7,589 nucleotides of DNA, from contig JAKIUX010000033.1 of the NCBI GenBank assembly GCA_021647345.1, forward strand, positions 1 to 7,589, given 5' to 3'. Under the pieces are notes generated by a model. It searched no databases and had not been told where the DNA came from. It saw nothing but the letters and a program-made list of their open reading frames with translations. This stretch comes from Hydrogenimonas sp. (GTDB lineage Bacteria > Campylobacterota > Campylobacteria > Campylobacterales > Hydrogenimonadaceae). This document shows, in pieces, positions 1-6,394 of this stretch. A program made the position numbers and the translations under genes. The first letter of the stretch is position 1. Every line of letters begins with the position of its first letter.

Positions 1-78
1 GGGAGTCTGGATGATGATGAGATTATTCGCGTAGTACATAAGATAAGGGCTTTGGATGAGCAATCTGACTCAAAGTGA
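1..78 (+). CDS. C-terminal fragment of an unidentified protein
   Basis: The frame starting at base 1 is open until a TGA at 76-78 and gives the last 25 residues of a protein whose start lies outside the window. The end is acidic then mixed-charge (a DDDE run, then IIRVVHKIRALDE, closing QSDSK), which would suit a short amphipathic C-terminal helix. The other two + frames close early; one minus frame stays open but reads less like protein. I do not recognise the family and propose no function. The stop is 186 nt before the cyclophilin start, which has its own promoter, so the two are probably not one operon. Confidence 0.5.
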   Translation, partial: GSLDDDEIIRVVHKIRALDEQSDSK

Positions 79-104
79 ACGCGACGGACTCAATGAACTT
101 TTTT

Positions 105-154
105 GCCACCTAAGAGTGGCCAACATGCCTCTATATAAAAGGGTACTTCTTAGG
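105..154. repeat. Small inverted repeats in the gap before ppi
   Basis: GCCAC at 105-109 and GTGGC at 116-120 can form a 5-bp stem with a 6-nt loop. The loop base run CTAAGA has a second possible partner: CCTAAGA at 109-115 is the exact reverse complement of TCTTAGG at 148-154, so the two pairings are mutually exclusive. A T6 run (99-104) lies before the hairpin on the + strand, so this is not a normal intrinsic terminator in either direction. The region lies upstream of the ppi promoter, and so outside the expected ppi transcript. It may be the 3' end of the upstream mRNA or chance. Confidence 0.3.
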
Positions 155-221
155 CTCAACCGGATAGCTCTTTCTCTGAAGATAAAAATAGTACGAATCA
201 GGTAGAGAAGACTTTTCTTCG

Positions 222-230
222 TGGTATAAT
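222..230 (+). promoter_or_regulatory. Promoter for ppi: extended -10 (TGGTATAAT)
   Basis: A perfect TATAAT at 225-230 carries an upstream TG at 222-223, giving an extended -10. It follows a T-rich stretch (acttttcttc, 211-220) and has no clear -35. That pattern matches housekeeping sigma-70 promoters of Campylobacterota. The expected transcription start is near 236-238, leaving a leader of about 28 nt before the ppi start codon. Confidence 0.75.
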
Positions 231-253
231 CGCTTCACTGCAAGATAAGATTC

Positions 254-259
254 AAAGGA
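254..259 (+). promoter_or_regulatory. Ribosome binding site that fixes the ppi start
   Basis: AAAGGA lies 5 nt before the ATG at 265. The only competing in-frame ATG (310-312, Met16) has no Shine-Dalgarno sequence ahead of it, so the longer protein with an N-terminal extension is preferred. Confidence 0.7.
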
Positions 260-264
260 TTGTA

Positions 265-801
265 ATGGTTGGAAAAAAGTTGAAGAAGTATGATTACGAC
301 GCTGAAACAATGAATGGTTTTCAGTATGCAAAGATCGAGACAGAGAAGGGCGATATCTGGCTGAAACTATACACCGAAGAAGTACCTAATACAGTTGCAA
401 ACTTCGCGACGCTCGCAAATGAGGGGTTCTACGACAACTTGAAGTTTCACCGTGTCATAAAAGGTTTCATGGCTCAAGGCGGCTGCCCTCACAGCGGTCC
501 CGGAGGCAACCCGGCAAGAGTAGGTACGGGAGGACCGGATTGGGCGATAGCCTGTGAAACCGACAAAAATCTGCATAAACATCTAAAGGGTAGCATCTCA
601 ATGGCTCATGCAGGAAAAGATACGGGTGGAAGCCAATTTTTCATCTGCTTCGTGCCGTGCCCTCATCTTGACGGTGTTCATACGGTTTTTGGCGGTATCG
701 AGGATGATGATGCCGACAGTATGTTAGTTCTTGACTCTATAGACCAAAACGATACCATCAAAACGATAAAGATCTACCCGCAAAGAGAGAAGCGGGGCTA
801 A
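265..801 (+). CDS. ppi: Cyclophilin-type peptidyl-prolyl cis-trans isomerase, cytosolic
   Basis: This 178-residue cyclophilin catalyses cis-trans isomerisation of X-Pro bonds during protein folding. No signal peptide is visible, so it should act in the cytosol. The core starts near residue 21 after a charged N-terminal extension of a kind I associate with Campylobacterota homologues. Active-site residues aligned to human CypA are R63, F68 and Q71 in FHRVIKGFMAQGG, Q124 and F126 in GGSQFFICF, and H139 in HLDGVHTVFG. The CypA Trp121 position is His134; bacterial cyclophilins often lack this Trp, which usually lowers cyclosporin affinity. The loop after QGGCP (about residues 76-90) is Gly/Pro-rich and seems slightly long. 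It has its own promoter and terminator, so it is probably transcribed alone. The family assignment is secure; the client proteins are unknown. Confidence 0.95.
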   Translation: MVGKKLKKYDYDAETMNGFQYAKIETEKGDIWLKLYTEEVPNTVANFATLANEGFYDNLKFHRVIKGFMAQGGCPHSGPGGNPARVGTGGPDWAIACETDKNLHKHLKGSISMAHAGKDTGGSQFFICFVPCPHLDGVHTVFGGIEDDDADSMLVLDSIDQNDTIKTIKIYPQREKRG

Positions 802-840
802 GAGGAGGGCGCTATTGCTTTGCTTAGCTCCTTTCGTTTT
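794..840 (+). terminator. Likely intrinsic terminator overlapping the ppi stop codon
   Basis: GGGGCTAAG (794-802) pairs with CTTAGCTCC (823-831) as a 9-bp stem with one G-U pair and a loop of about 20 nt. It is followed at once by TTTCGTTTT (832-840). The left arm contains the ppi TAA stop (799-801), so translating ribosomes would cover it until they release. The long loop and interrupted U-tract make this moderate rather than strong. Confidence 0.55.
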
Positions 841-856
841 CGTATGTGTACCGGTA

Positions 857-865
857 TGGTAAAAT
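857..865 (+). promoter_or_regulatory. Promoter for nadE-queH: extended -10 (TGGTAAAAT)
   Basis: TAAAAT at 860-865 with TG at 857-858 is an extended -10 one base off consensus, 55 nt before the nadE start. TATACT at 872-877 is an alternative or second -10. No -35 is evident. It lies directly downstream of the ppi terminator, as expected for a new transcription unit. Confidence 0.55.
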
Positions 866-919
866 TTCGATTATACTTAATTGTTCGACCATAGCGGTTG
901 ATGCGGCAAAGAGAGGGCA

Positions 920-2827
920 ATGTACGGATTTGTAAGAGTGGCGGCCGCCGTGCCGAAGGTGAGGGTGGCCAATGTCGGTTTCAACGTCGAGCAGATACTC
1001 AGCTTGTGGGATATCGCTTCAGAGCAGAATGCGGCTGTGGTTCTTTTTCCGGAGCTTTCGCTTAGCGGCTACAGCTGCTCTGATCTTTTTTACCAGGAGC
1101 GGCTCCATCGCGCGGTCGAAGATGGACTCTCCAAAATGGTAGAAGCGTCGACATCGCATTCTACTGCGGCTATTGTCGGTGCGCCGCTTTGGCGAAGAGG
1201 GCGTCTTTACAACTGCGCTATTTTAATTCAGCAAGGCAAAATTCTCGGAGCCGTTCCCAAAAGCTACGTACCGGAACATAAGGAGTACTACGAGAAGAGA
1301 TGGTTCTCTTCCGGTTTGGGGATAGCGGGCGAGACTATAAAGATTTTGGGCGAGGATGTGCCATTCGGTACCGACCTTCTTTTCGATGGCGGAGAGGACC
1401 TCCTTTTCGGAGTAGAGGTTTGCGAAGATCTCTGGACGGTGGTTCCGCCAAGCTCGTACCAGGCGCTTGCCGGCGCGACTATTCTCTTTAACCTCTCGGC
1501 CAGCGATGAGATAGTGGCAAAAAGCGAATATCGCACCTCTTTGGTCTCCGCTCAAAGCGCGCGATGTATGGCGGCATATGTGTACGCCTCTTGCGGAGTA
1601 GGGGAGTCGACTACAGATCTGGTCTTCGGCGGAGATTGCATGATAGCAGAAAACGGTGCACTGCTGGAAAGAGGAGAGCGTTTTGTCGATGAGTCGCAGA
1701 TCATCTTTGCAGATATAGATACTCAACGCCTTATTGCTCTTCGGCTATCCGAGGGGAGCTTCGCAGATGGTGAGCTAAAACCATTTAGAAGGGTTGAGAT
1801 CTTTAAAATCCCTGAAATTTCGCAGCTGAACCGCCACATAGATCCACACCCCTTCGTTCCTTCAAAAAAGAGTGAGCGCTCAAGAAGATGCGATGAGATA
1901 TTCTCGATTCAGGCGGCGGCTCTGAATAAGAGGCTTGAGCATATAGGGTCTAAAAAGTGTGTTATAGGTATCTCTGGAGGGCTCGATTCGACCCTGGCTC
2001 TTTTGGCTGTATATCGCACTTACCTTTCATCGAAAAGAGATACGAAAGATATAGTCTGCGTCACAATGCCCGGTTTCGGAACTTCAAAGCGTACTCTTGA
2101 AAATGCCAAAAAGCTTTGCGAAGCTCTCGGAGTCGACTTTAGAGAGATAGATATAAAAGATGCCTGTCTTGAGCACTTCAGGCAGATCGGGCATGACCCT
2201 AAGAAGCACGATGTAGTCTATGAAAACGTTCAGGCGAGGGAGAGAACGCAGATATTGATGGATCTGGCCAACAAAGAGGGCGGTATAGTTGTAGGTACCG
2301 GCGATATGAGTGAAGCGGCGCTGGGGTGGAGCACATATAACGGAGACCATATGTCGATGTATGCCATAAATATAGGGATTCCCAAAACTCTTGTCAGGTA
2401 CCTGGTGGAGTGGGCGGCGCAGGAGTATCCGAAGATCGCCTCTTTGCTTCAGGATATTTTGAGCACTCCTGTAAGCCCGGAGCTTCTTCCTTCAAAAGAT
2501 GGAGAGATTACCCAACGAACCGAAGAGCTTCTTGGTCCATACGAACTTCACGACTTTTTTCTCTACCATATGATAAAGAGCGGCACATCTCCCCGCAAGA
2601 TTCTCTTTCTTGCCAAAACCGCTTTTGGAACAAAATATAGCGAAGAGGAGATAAAGGAGTGGCTGAAGCTCTTTTTAAGACGCTTCTTTTCGCAGCAATA
2701 TAAAAGAAGCTGTATGCCTGACGGCCCCAAGGTAGGAACTATAGCGCTCAGCCCAAGGGGGGACTGGAGAATGCCCAGCGACGCGGAAGTTGATGAGTGG
2801 ATCAAGGATTTGGAGAGAATGAAGTAG
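920..2827 (+). CDS. nadE: Glutamine-dependent NAD+ synthetase
   Basis: This 635-residue cytosolic enzyme makes NAD+ from deamido-NAD+ (nicotinic acid adenine dinucleotide) with ATP and glutamine, the last step of NAD synthesis. The N-terminal nitrilase-type glutaminase (about residues 1-290) shows the expected triad: E45 in FPELSLSGYS, K114 in VPKSYVPEHKEYYE, and C168 in GVEVCEDLW. The C-terminal synthetase domain (about 320-635) has the PP-loop SGGLDS at 352-357, then VGTGDMSEAALGW (458-470) and TPVSPELLP (516-524). Ammonia released by the first domain is expected to reach the second through an internal tunnel. The ATG at 920 gives MYGFVRVAAA, matching the family N-terminus; the purine-rich GAGAGGG at 911-917 lies only 2 nt from it, which is close. 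Campylobacter jejuni and Helicobacter pylori, as I recall, have the short ammonia-dependent form instead. Confidence 0.97.
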   Translation: MYGFVRVAAAVPKVRVANVGFNVEQILSLWDIASEQNAAVVLFPELSLSGYSCSDLFYQERLHRAVEDGLSKMVEASTSHSTAAIVGAPLWRRGRLYNCAILIQQGKILGAVPKSYVPEHKEYYEKRWFSSGLGIAGETIKILGEDVPFGTDLLFDGGEDLLFGVEVCEDLWTVVPPSSYQALAGATILFNLSASDEIVAKSEYRTSLVSAQSARCMAAYVYASCGVGESTTDLVFGGDCMIAENGALLERGERFVDESQIIFADIDTQRLIALRLSEGSFADGELKPFRRVEIFKIPEISQLNRHIDPHPFVPSKKSERSRRCDEIFSIQAAALNKRLEHIGSKKCVIGISGGLDSTLALLAVYRTYLSSKRDTKDIVCVTMPGFGTSKRTLENAKKLCEALGVDFREIDIKDACLEHFRQIGHDPKKHDVVYENVQARERTQILMDLANKEGGIVVGTGDMSEAALGWSTYNGDHMSMYAINIGIPKTLVRYLVEWAAQEYPKIASLLQDILSTPVSPELLPSKDGEITQRTEELLGPYELHDFFLYHMIKSGTSPRKILFLAKTAFGTKYSEEEIKEWLKLFLRRFFSQQYKRSCMPDGPKVGTIALSPRGDWRMPSDAEVDEWIKDLERMK

Positions 2828-3907
2828 ATGCTTGTCCATATATGCTGCAGTGTGGACAGCCACTACTTTTTGCAAAGATTGAGGGAGGATTTTCCGCAAG
2901 AGAGGCTTGTAGGATTTTTTTACGATCCCAACATACACCCTTACAGCGAGTATAGGCTTAGGCTGCTTGATGTTGAAAGAAGCTGCAAAAAGCTCGGGGT
3001 AGAGCTTATCGAAGGGCCCTACGACTATGAGAGTTGGCTGGCTGCGGTCAAAGGGTATGAGATGGAGCCCGAAAAGGGTGCAAGGTGCGAAATATGTTTT
3101 GATCGCCGCTTTGAGGTAAGTGCCGCCAAAGCGAAAGAGCTCGGTATAAAAAAGATGACCACCACGCTTCTTGTAAGCCCCAAAAAGTCGCAGGAGCAGC
3201 TTAAGCGGACCGGAGAGAGATTTGCCGAACATTTCGGTGTGGAGTTCGTTCATGTAGATTACCGCAAGGAGGGAGGAACCCAAAAGCAGCAGGAGATCAG
3301 CAAAAAAGAGAGACTCTATAGGCAAGATTACTGTGGCTGCATATATGGACTTACGATTCAGCGGGAGCAGCAGGGGGCTCTTGCCGACGAACTATTCTCT
3401 CCGATTTGCGGTTCGACTCTTGCCGGCTCCATAGAGGAGAGACTCTCTATGTATGAAAAGCGTATGGAGCTTGAAGATATTGGCAAAGAGTATAGAATAC
3501 TCAGGCAGAAATTTTTAAACTACAGGCTTAGATTTGGCTGGGTCAAGCAAAGAGGAGAGACTGTTGCGAGCTACATCACCCCATACTCAACTATGAAGAG
3601 AAGATATAGTAAAGGCAGAGTCGAGTTCGATATGGAAGGGGTGGCACTTTTTAATAGAGAGGAGATACGTTTTATCGGCTTGAAGCGTTATAATGAAATC
3701 TCCGGCGAAAGTTACAAGAGTGTAAAAGAGCTTATCTTCTCTCCTCCCCCTTTGCAGACCGATCTGCGGGTAAGGGAGGAGTGCGGCTTGCAGAGTTGGG
3801 ATCTCTCCCCTCTGATAGTTCTCGAAGAGCTGCCGGAAGGGAAGCTTGAAATTTTCATAGAGGCCGTGAGCTACCCGGATGTCAGAGAAAAATTAGTCGT
3901 ATTGTGA
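2828..3907 (+). CDS. queH: Epoxyqueuosine reductase QueH (DUF208) with long C-terminal extension
   Basis: QueH reduces epoxyqueuosine to queuosine at the wobble base of GUN-anticodon tRNAs, replacing the unrelated cobalamin enzyme QueG. The family core is residues 1 to about 180, with three cysteine pairs expected to hold its iron-sulfur and metal centre: C6-C7 in LVHICCSVD, C87 and C90 in ARCEIC, and C169 and C171 in YCGC. Other hallmarks are FYDPNIHPYSEY (31-42) and TTTLLVSPKKSQ (111-122). Many QueH proteins end near residue 200; this one runs to 359. The extra part is charged, lacks obvious membrane segments and has no motif I recognise. Helicobacter pylori HP0100, a known QueH, is similarly long as I recall. 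The ATG directly follows the nadE TAG, with GGAGAG (2812-2817) 10 nt upstream, so it is co-transcribed with nadE. Confidence 0.9.
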   Translation: MLVHICCSVDSHYFLQRLREDFPQERLVGFFYDPNIHPYSEYRLRLLDVERSCKKLGVELIEGPYDYESWLAAVKGYEMEPEKGARCEICFDRRFEVSAAKAKELGIKKMTTTLLVSPKKSQEQLKRTGERFAEHFGVEFVHVDYRKEGGTQKQQEISKKERLYRQDYCGCIYGLTIQREQQGALADELFSPICGSTLAGSIEERLSMYEKRMELEDIGKEYRILRQKFLNYRLRFGWVKQRGETVASYITPYSTMKRRYSKGRVEFDMEGVALFNREEIRFIGLKRYNEISGESYKSVKELIFSPPPLQTDLRVREECGLQSWDLSPLIVLEELPEGKLEIFIEAVSYPDVREKLVVL

Positions 3908-3913
3908 TAAAAT
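3905..3913 (+). promoter_or_regulatory. Promoter for the fabZ cluster, overlapping the queH stop
   Basis: TGATAAAAT is an extended -10 (TG at 3905-3906, TAAAAT at 3908-3913) whose first three bases are the queH stop codon TGA. The expected start is near 3920, leaving about 27 nt before fabZ. No terminator is visible between queH and fabZ, so this promoter would add to readthrough rather than replace it. Confidence 0.55.
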
Positions 3914-3946
3914 AGTAAGATTTTAAACCCAAGGATACTTAATCTC

Positions 3947-4393
3947 ATGATGGATGTTGTACAGATACAGAAGATCCTGCCTCACAGATACCCTTTTTTG
4001 CTTGTCGATAGAGTGACCGAGTGCCAAGAGGGCAAATCGATAGAGGCTTACAAAAATGTCTCGATAAGCGAGCCGGTCTTTGAAGGGCACTTTCCGGGCC
4101 ATCCGATCTACCCCGGTGTAATGATAATAGAGGGAATGGCGCAAGCTGGCGGAATTTTGGCTTTTGAGAGTATGGATGAAGAGGGAAAGAGCGGAACGGA
4201 GGATAAGGTTGTCTACTTCATGAGTATAGACAAGTGCAAATTCAGAAATCCTGTACGTCCGGGTGACCGTCTTGTATACAAGCTTAGTGTCATAAAGCAG
4301 AAAGGGCCGATCTGGGTACTCGACGGCAAGGCGTATGTAGATGATAAACTGGTAGCCGAAGCCGAGTTAAAAGCGATGATAGTGGATAAGTGA
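3947..4393 (+). CDS. fabZ: 3-hydroxyacyl-[acyl-carrier-protein] dehydratase FabZ
   Basis: FabZ dehydrates (R)-3-hydroxyacyl-ACP to trans-2-enoyl-ACP in each round of type II fatty acid elongation, in the cytosol. The 148-residue single hot-dog domain has the usual length. The signature is [13 protein letters not shown] (11-23), then [14 protein letters not shown] (45-58), with catalytic H48 and E62 spaced 14 residues apart as in E. coli (His54/Glu68). Two ATGs are adjacent (3947 and 3950). AAGGA at 3931-3935 is 11 nt from the first and 14 nt from the second, so I take the first. It heads the envelope cluster and its TGA shares a base with the lpxA start. FabZ and LpxA compete for the same 3-hydroxyacyl-ACP, so their coupling makes metabolic sense. 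Confidence 0.97.
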   Translation: MMDVVQIQKILPHRYPFLLVDRVTECQEGKSIEAYKNVSISEPVFEGHFPGHPIYPGVMIIEGMAQAGGILAFESMDEEGKSGTEDKVVYFMSIDKCKFRNPVRPGDRLVYKLSVIKQKGPIWVLDGKAYVDDKLVAEAELKAMIVDK

Positions 4394-5184
4394 TGAGAAA
4401 GATTTCTCCGCTGGCAGTAATTGAAGAGGGCGCCGTCATAGGCGAGGATGTAGAGATAGGGCCATATGCCTATATATCTTCCGAAGCTAAGATAGGCGAC
4501 AGAACGGTAATAGGCCACTCTGCGATTATCGACGGAGATACCACAATAGGTGAAGATTGCCGAATATTTTCGCATGCCGTAGTTGGTTCGATACCGCAGG
4601 ATCTTAAATTTCACGGCGAGAAGGTAAAACTTGTAATAGGCGACAGGAACACGATACGAGAGTTCACCCTTTTGAACCCGGGCACGGAAGGTGGCGGAGG
4701 AGTCACCAGAATAGGAAACGACAACCTGCTGATGGGATATGTTCACATCGCTCACGACTGCATTATAGGAGATCGCTGCATATTTGCCAATGCCGCTACC
4801 CTTGCAGGGCACGTGGAGGTAGGAGACGGTGTGGTTGTCGGGGGAATGACGCCTATACATCAGTTTGTGAAGATTGGAGATTTGGCTATGATCGCGGGTG
4901 CTTCCGCGCTTAGCCAGGATATTCCGCCTTACTGCCTTGCTGAAGGCAACAGGGCGGTGCTTAGAGGATTGAATTTAACAGGTCTAAGAAGACATCTGCC
5001 TAGAGAGGTTGTAAATGAGCTTCGTATTGCATACAAGGAGCTTTTCGAGAGAGGCAAGCCGCTGAAGGAGAGTGCCGAAGCGTTGATGCGAAGCAGCGAA
5101 AACGAAGAGGTAAAGAAGATGTGCCGTTTTGTTCTTGAGACCAAGCGGGGCATTCCATATGAGAGGATTAAAGATGACAAATAG
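4393..5184 (+). CDS. lpxA: Acyl-ACP--UDP-N-acetylglucosamine O-acyltransferase LpxA
   Basis: LpxA transfers a 3-hydroxyacyl chain from ACP to the 3-position of UDP-GlcNAc, the first step of lipid A synthesis, so the cell has an LPS or LOS outer membrane. Residues 1 to about 185 are hexapeptide repeats of the left-handed beta-helix ([13 protein letters not shown] and others); the rest is the helical C-terminal domain. The conserved histidines of E. coli map with a constant offset of four: H118, catalytic H121 in HIAHDC, H140 and H156. G169 sits at E. coli Gly173, the acyl ruler, which suggests a long acyl chain. I start at the ATG in the TGATG overlap with the fabZ stop; the GTG at 4390 would add one residue. 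No strong ribosome site is seen, so translational coupling is likely. UDP-GlcNAc3N could be the true substrate, as in C. jejuni. Confidence 0.96.
   Translation: MRKISPLAVIEEGAVIGEDVEIGPYAYISSEAKIGDRTVIGHSAIIDGDTTIGEDCRIFSHAVVGSIPQDLKFHGEKVKLVIGDRNTIREFTLLNPGTEGGGGVTRIGNDNLLMGYVHIAHDCIIGDRCIFANAATLAGHVEVGDGVVVGGMTPIHQFVKIGDLAMIAGASALSQDIPPYCLAEGNRAVLRGLNLTGLRRHLPREVVNELRIAYKELFERGKPLKESAEALMRSSENEEVKKMCRFVLETKRGIPYERIKDDK
5161..5167 (+). promoter_or_regulatory. Ribosome binding site that fixes the clpX start
   Basis: GAGAGGA lies 6 nt before the ATG at 5174 and inside the end of lpxA. It selects the start giving [10 protein letters not shown], which places the zinc-finger cysteines at the usual distance from the N-terminus. 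The upstream in-frame ATGs at 5129 and 5159 are thereby disfavoured. Confidence 0.75.
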
Positions 5185-6394
5185 AAACTGCAGCTTCTGC
5201 GGTGCAAAAGAGAGCCCGGAAAATCCGCTTTTGGCGGGAAACGGGGTATATATTTGCAAAAACTGCGTTGTCTCCGCCTACAAAATACTCTTTGGAGAGA
5301 TAGAGGAGGAGAGTGAAGGTTTGGAGAGAGAGCTTCTGACTCCGAAGGAGCTGAAAACGGCTCTCGATCAATACGTTATAGGCCAAGAGAGGGCCAAAAA
5401 AGTTCTCTCGGTCGCCGTCTATAACCACTACAAAAGGATCTTCAAGCAAGGTACCATTGAAGATGACGATACTGAAATCTCAAAATCGAATGTGCTTCTT
5501 ATAGGACCGACGGGAAGCGGTAAAACCCTTATGGCACAGTCAATAGCAAAATTTCTTGACGTTCCTATAGCGATTGCAGATGCAACTAGCCTAACCGAAG
5601 CAGGCTATGTCGGTGAAGATGTGGAGAATATCTTGACAAGGCTGCTTCAAGCTGCCGACGGTGACGTAAAAAAGGCGGAGCAGGGGATCGTCTTCGTCGA
5701 TGAGGTGGACAAAATCTCCCGCATGAGCGAAAACCGCTCAATAACGAGGGATGTATCTGGAGAGGGGGTACAGCAGGCGCTTTTGAAGATAATCGAAGGA
5801 AGTGTAGTCAACATTCCCCCTAAAGGGGGCAGAAAGCACCCTAATCAGGATTTTATACAGATAGATACTTCCAATATTCTCTTTATATGCGGCGGAGCGT
5901 TTGACGGGCTTTCGGATATCATTAAGAGGCGTTTAGGCGGCAACGTTCTCGGTTTCGACCAGGAGAAACGCTCTAAAAACGACGAAGAGGCAATTTTAAG
6001 CGAGGTTGAAGTTGATGACCTTGTCTCATATGGGCTGATTCCTGAGCTTATAGGGCGTCTTCACGTGCTTGCAGTACTCAATGAGATTTCAAAAGAGGAT
6101 ATGGTAAGAATTCTTACCGAACCGAAAAATGCCCTGGTTAAACAGTATAAAAAGCTCTTCGCCATAGATGATGTGGAGCTCACCTTTGAAAGGGAGGCTC
6201 TGGAGGCGATCGCGCAGATGGCGATAGAGCGAAAGACTGGTGCGAGGGGGCTTAGATCTATTATCGAGGAGATAATGGTTGATATAATGTTCGATCTTCC
6301 GGAGTATGCCGGATATGAGATAGTGATAACGGAAGATGTGGTAAAAAACGGCGCAAAGCCGCTATATGTCAAAAAAAGCAAAAAGAGTGCATAA
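5174..6394 (+). CDS. clpX: ATP-dependent Clp protease ATP-binding subunit ClpX
   Basis: ClpX is the AAA+ hexameric unfoldase that recognises tagged or specific substrates, unfolds them and feeds them to ClpP. From the ATG at 5174 it has 406 residues, a normal length. In order: N-terminal zinc-binding domain with C6, C9, C28 and C31; Walker A GPTGSGKT (111-118); pore loop GYVGED (144-149); Walker B ending D176-E177; RKH loop (220-222); the ClpP-docking loop with LGF (259-261); an arginine finger at R295 in PELIGR; and sensor 2 in GARGLR (356-361). The docking tripeptide shows it should partner ClpP, though no clpP is in this window. It overlaps the end of lpxA by 11 nt, and its stop abuts the mreB start. 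This placement between lpxA and mreB is conserved in Campylobacterota. Confidence 0.98.
   Translation: MTNRNCSFCGAKESPENPLLAGNGVYICKNCVVSAYKILFGEIEEESEGLERELLTPKELKTALDQYVIGQERAKKVLSVAVYNHYKRIFKQGTIEDDDTEISKSNVLLIGPTGSGKTLMAQSIAKFLDVPIAIADATSLTEAGYVGEDVENILTRLLQAADGDVKKAEQGIVFVDEVDKISRMSENRSITRDVSGEGVQQALLKIIEGSVVNIPPKGGRKHPNQDFIQIDTSNILFICGGAFDGLSDIIKRRLGGNVLGFDQEKRSKNDEEAILSEVEVDDLVSYGLIPELIGRLHVLAVLNEISKEDMVRILTEPKNALVKQYKKLFAIDDVELTFEREALEAIAQMAIERKTGARGLRSIIEEIMVDIMFDLPEYAGYEIVITEDVVKNGAKPLYVKKSKKSA

Noticed and set aside
99..120. Possible intrinsic terminator for the upstream gene
   Set aside because: The T6 run precedes the GCCAC/GTGGC hairpin instead of following it, and on the minus strand the hairpin is followed by A residues, so the order is wrong for both directions.
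131..331. Minus-strand 66-codon frame covering the ppi promoter gap
   Set aside because: It starts inside ppi, runs through the promoter, has no ribosome site I can see and resembles no known protein.
1223..1726. Minus-strand open frame of 167 codons inside nadE
   Set aside because: Fully antisense to the glutaminase domain, with no motif and no plausible promoter or ribosome site.
2675..3325. Minus-strand open frame of 216 codons across the nadE/queH junction
   Set aside because: It lies entirely antisense to two well-supported genes, has no recognisable domain, and its Leu/Ser-rich composition is what reverse-strand reading of these codons gives.
4213..4860. Minus-strand open frame of 215 codons antisense to fabZ and lpxA
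   Set aside because: Tyr/Ser/Arg-rich with no family resemblance; it is a shadow of the hexapeptide-repeat codons of lpxA and the 3' end of fabZ.
5129..5173. Upstream in-frame extension of clpX (15 more residues)
   Set aside because: It would lie wholly within lpxA, has no good ribosome site, and adds residues before the zinc finger that ClpX proteins do not normally have. The ATG at 5174 has a clear GAGAGGA 6 nt upstream.
5816..5829. Perfect CCCCC-TAAA-GGGGG hairpin in clpX
   Set aside because: It encodes the conserved PPKGG segment just before the RKH loop and is not followed by a U-tract, so coding constraint explains it better than a terminator.
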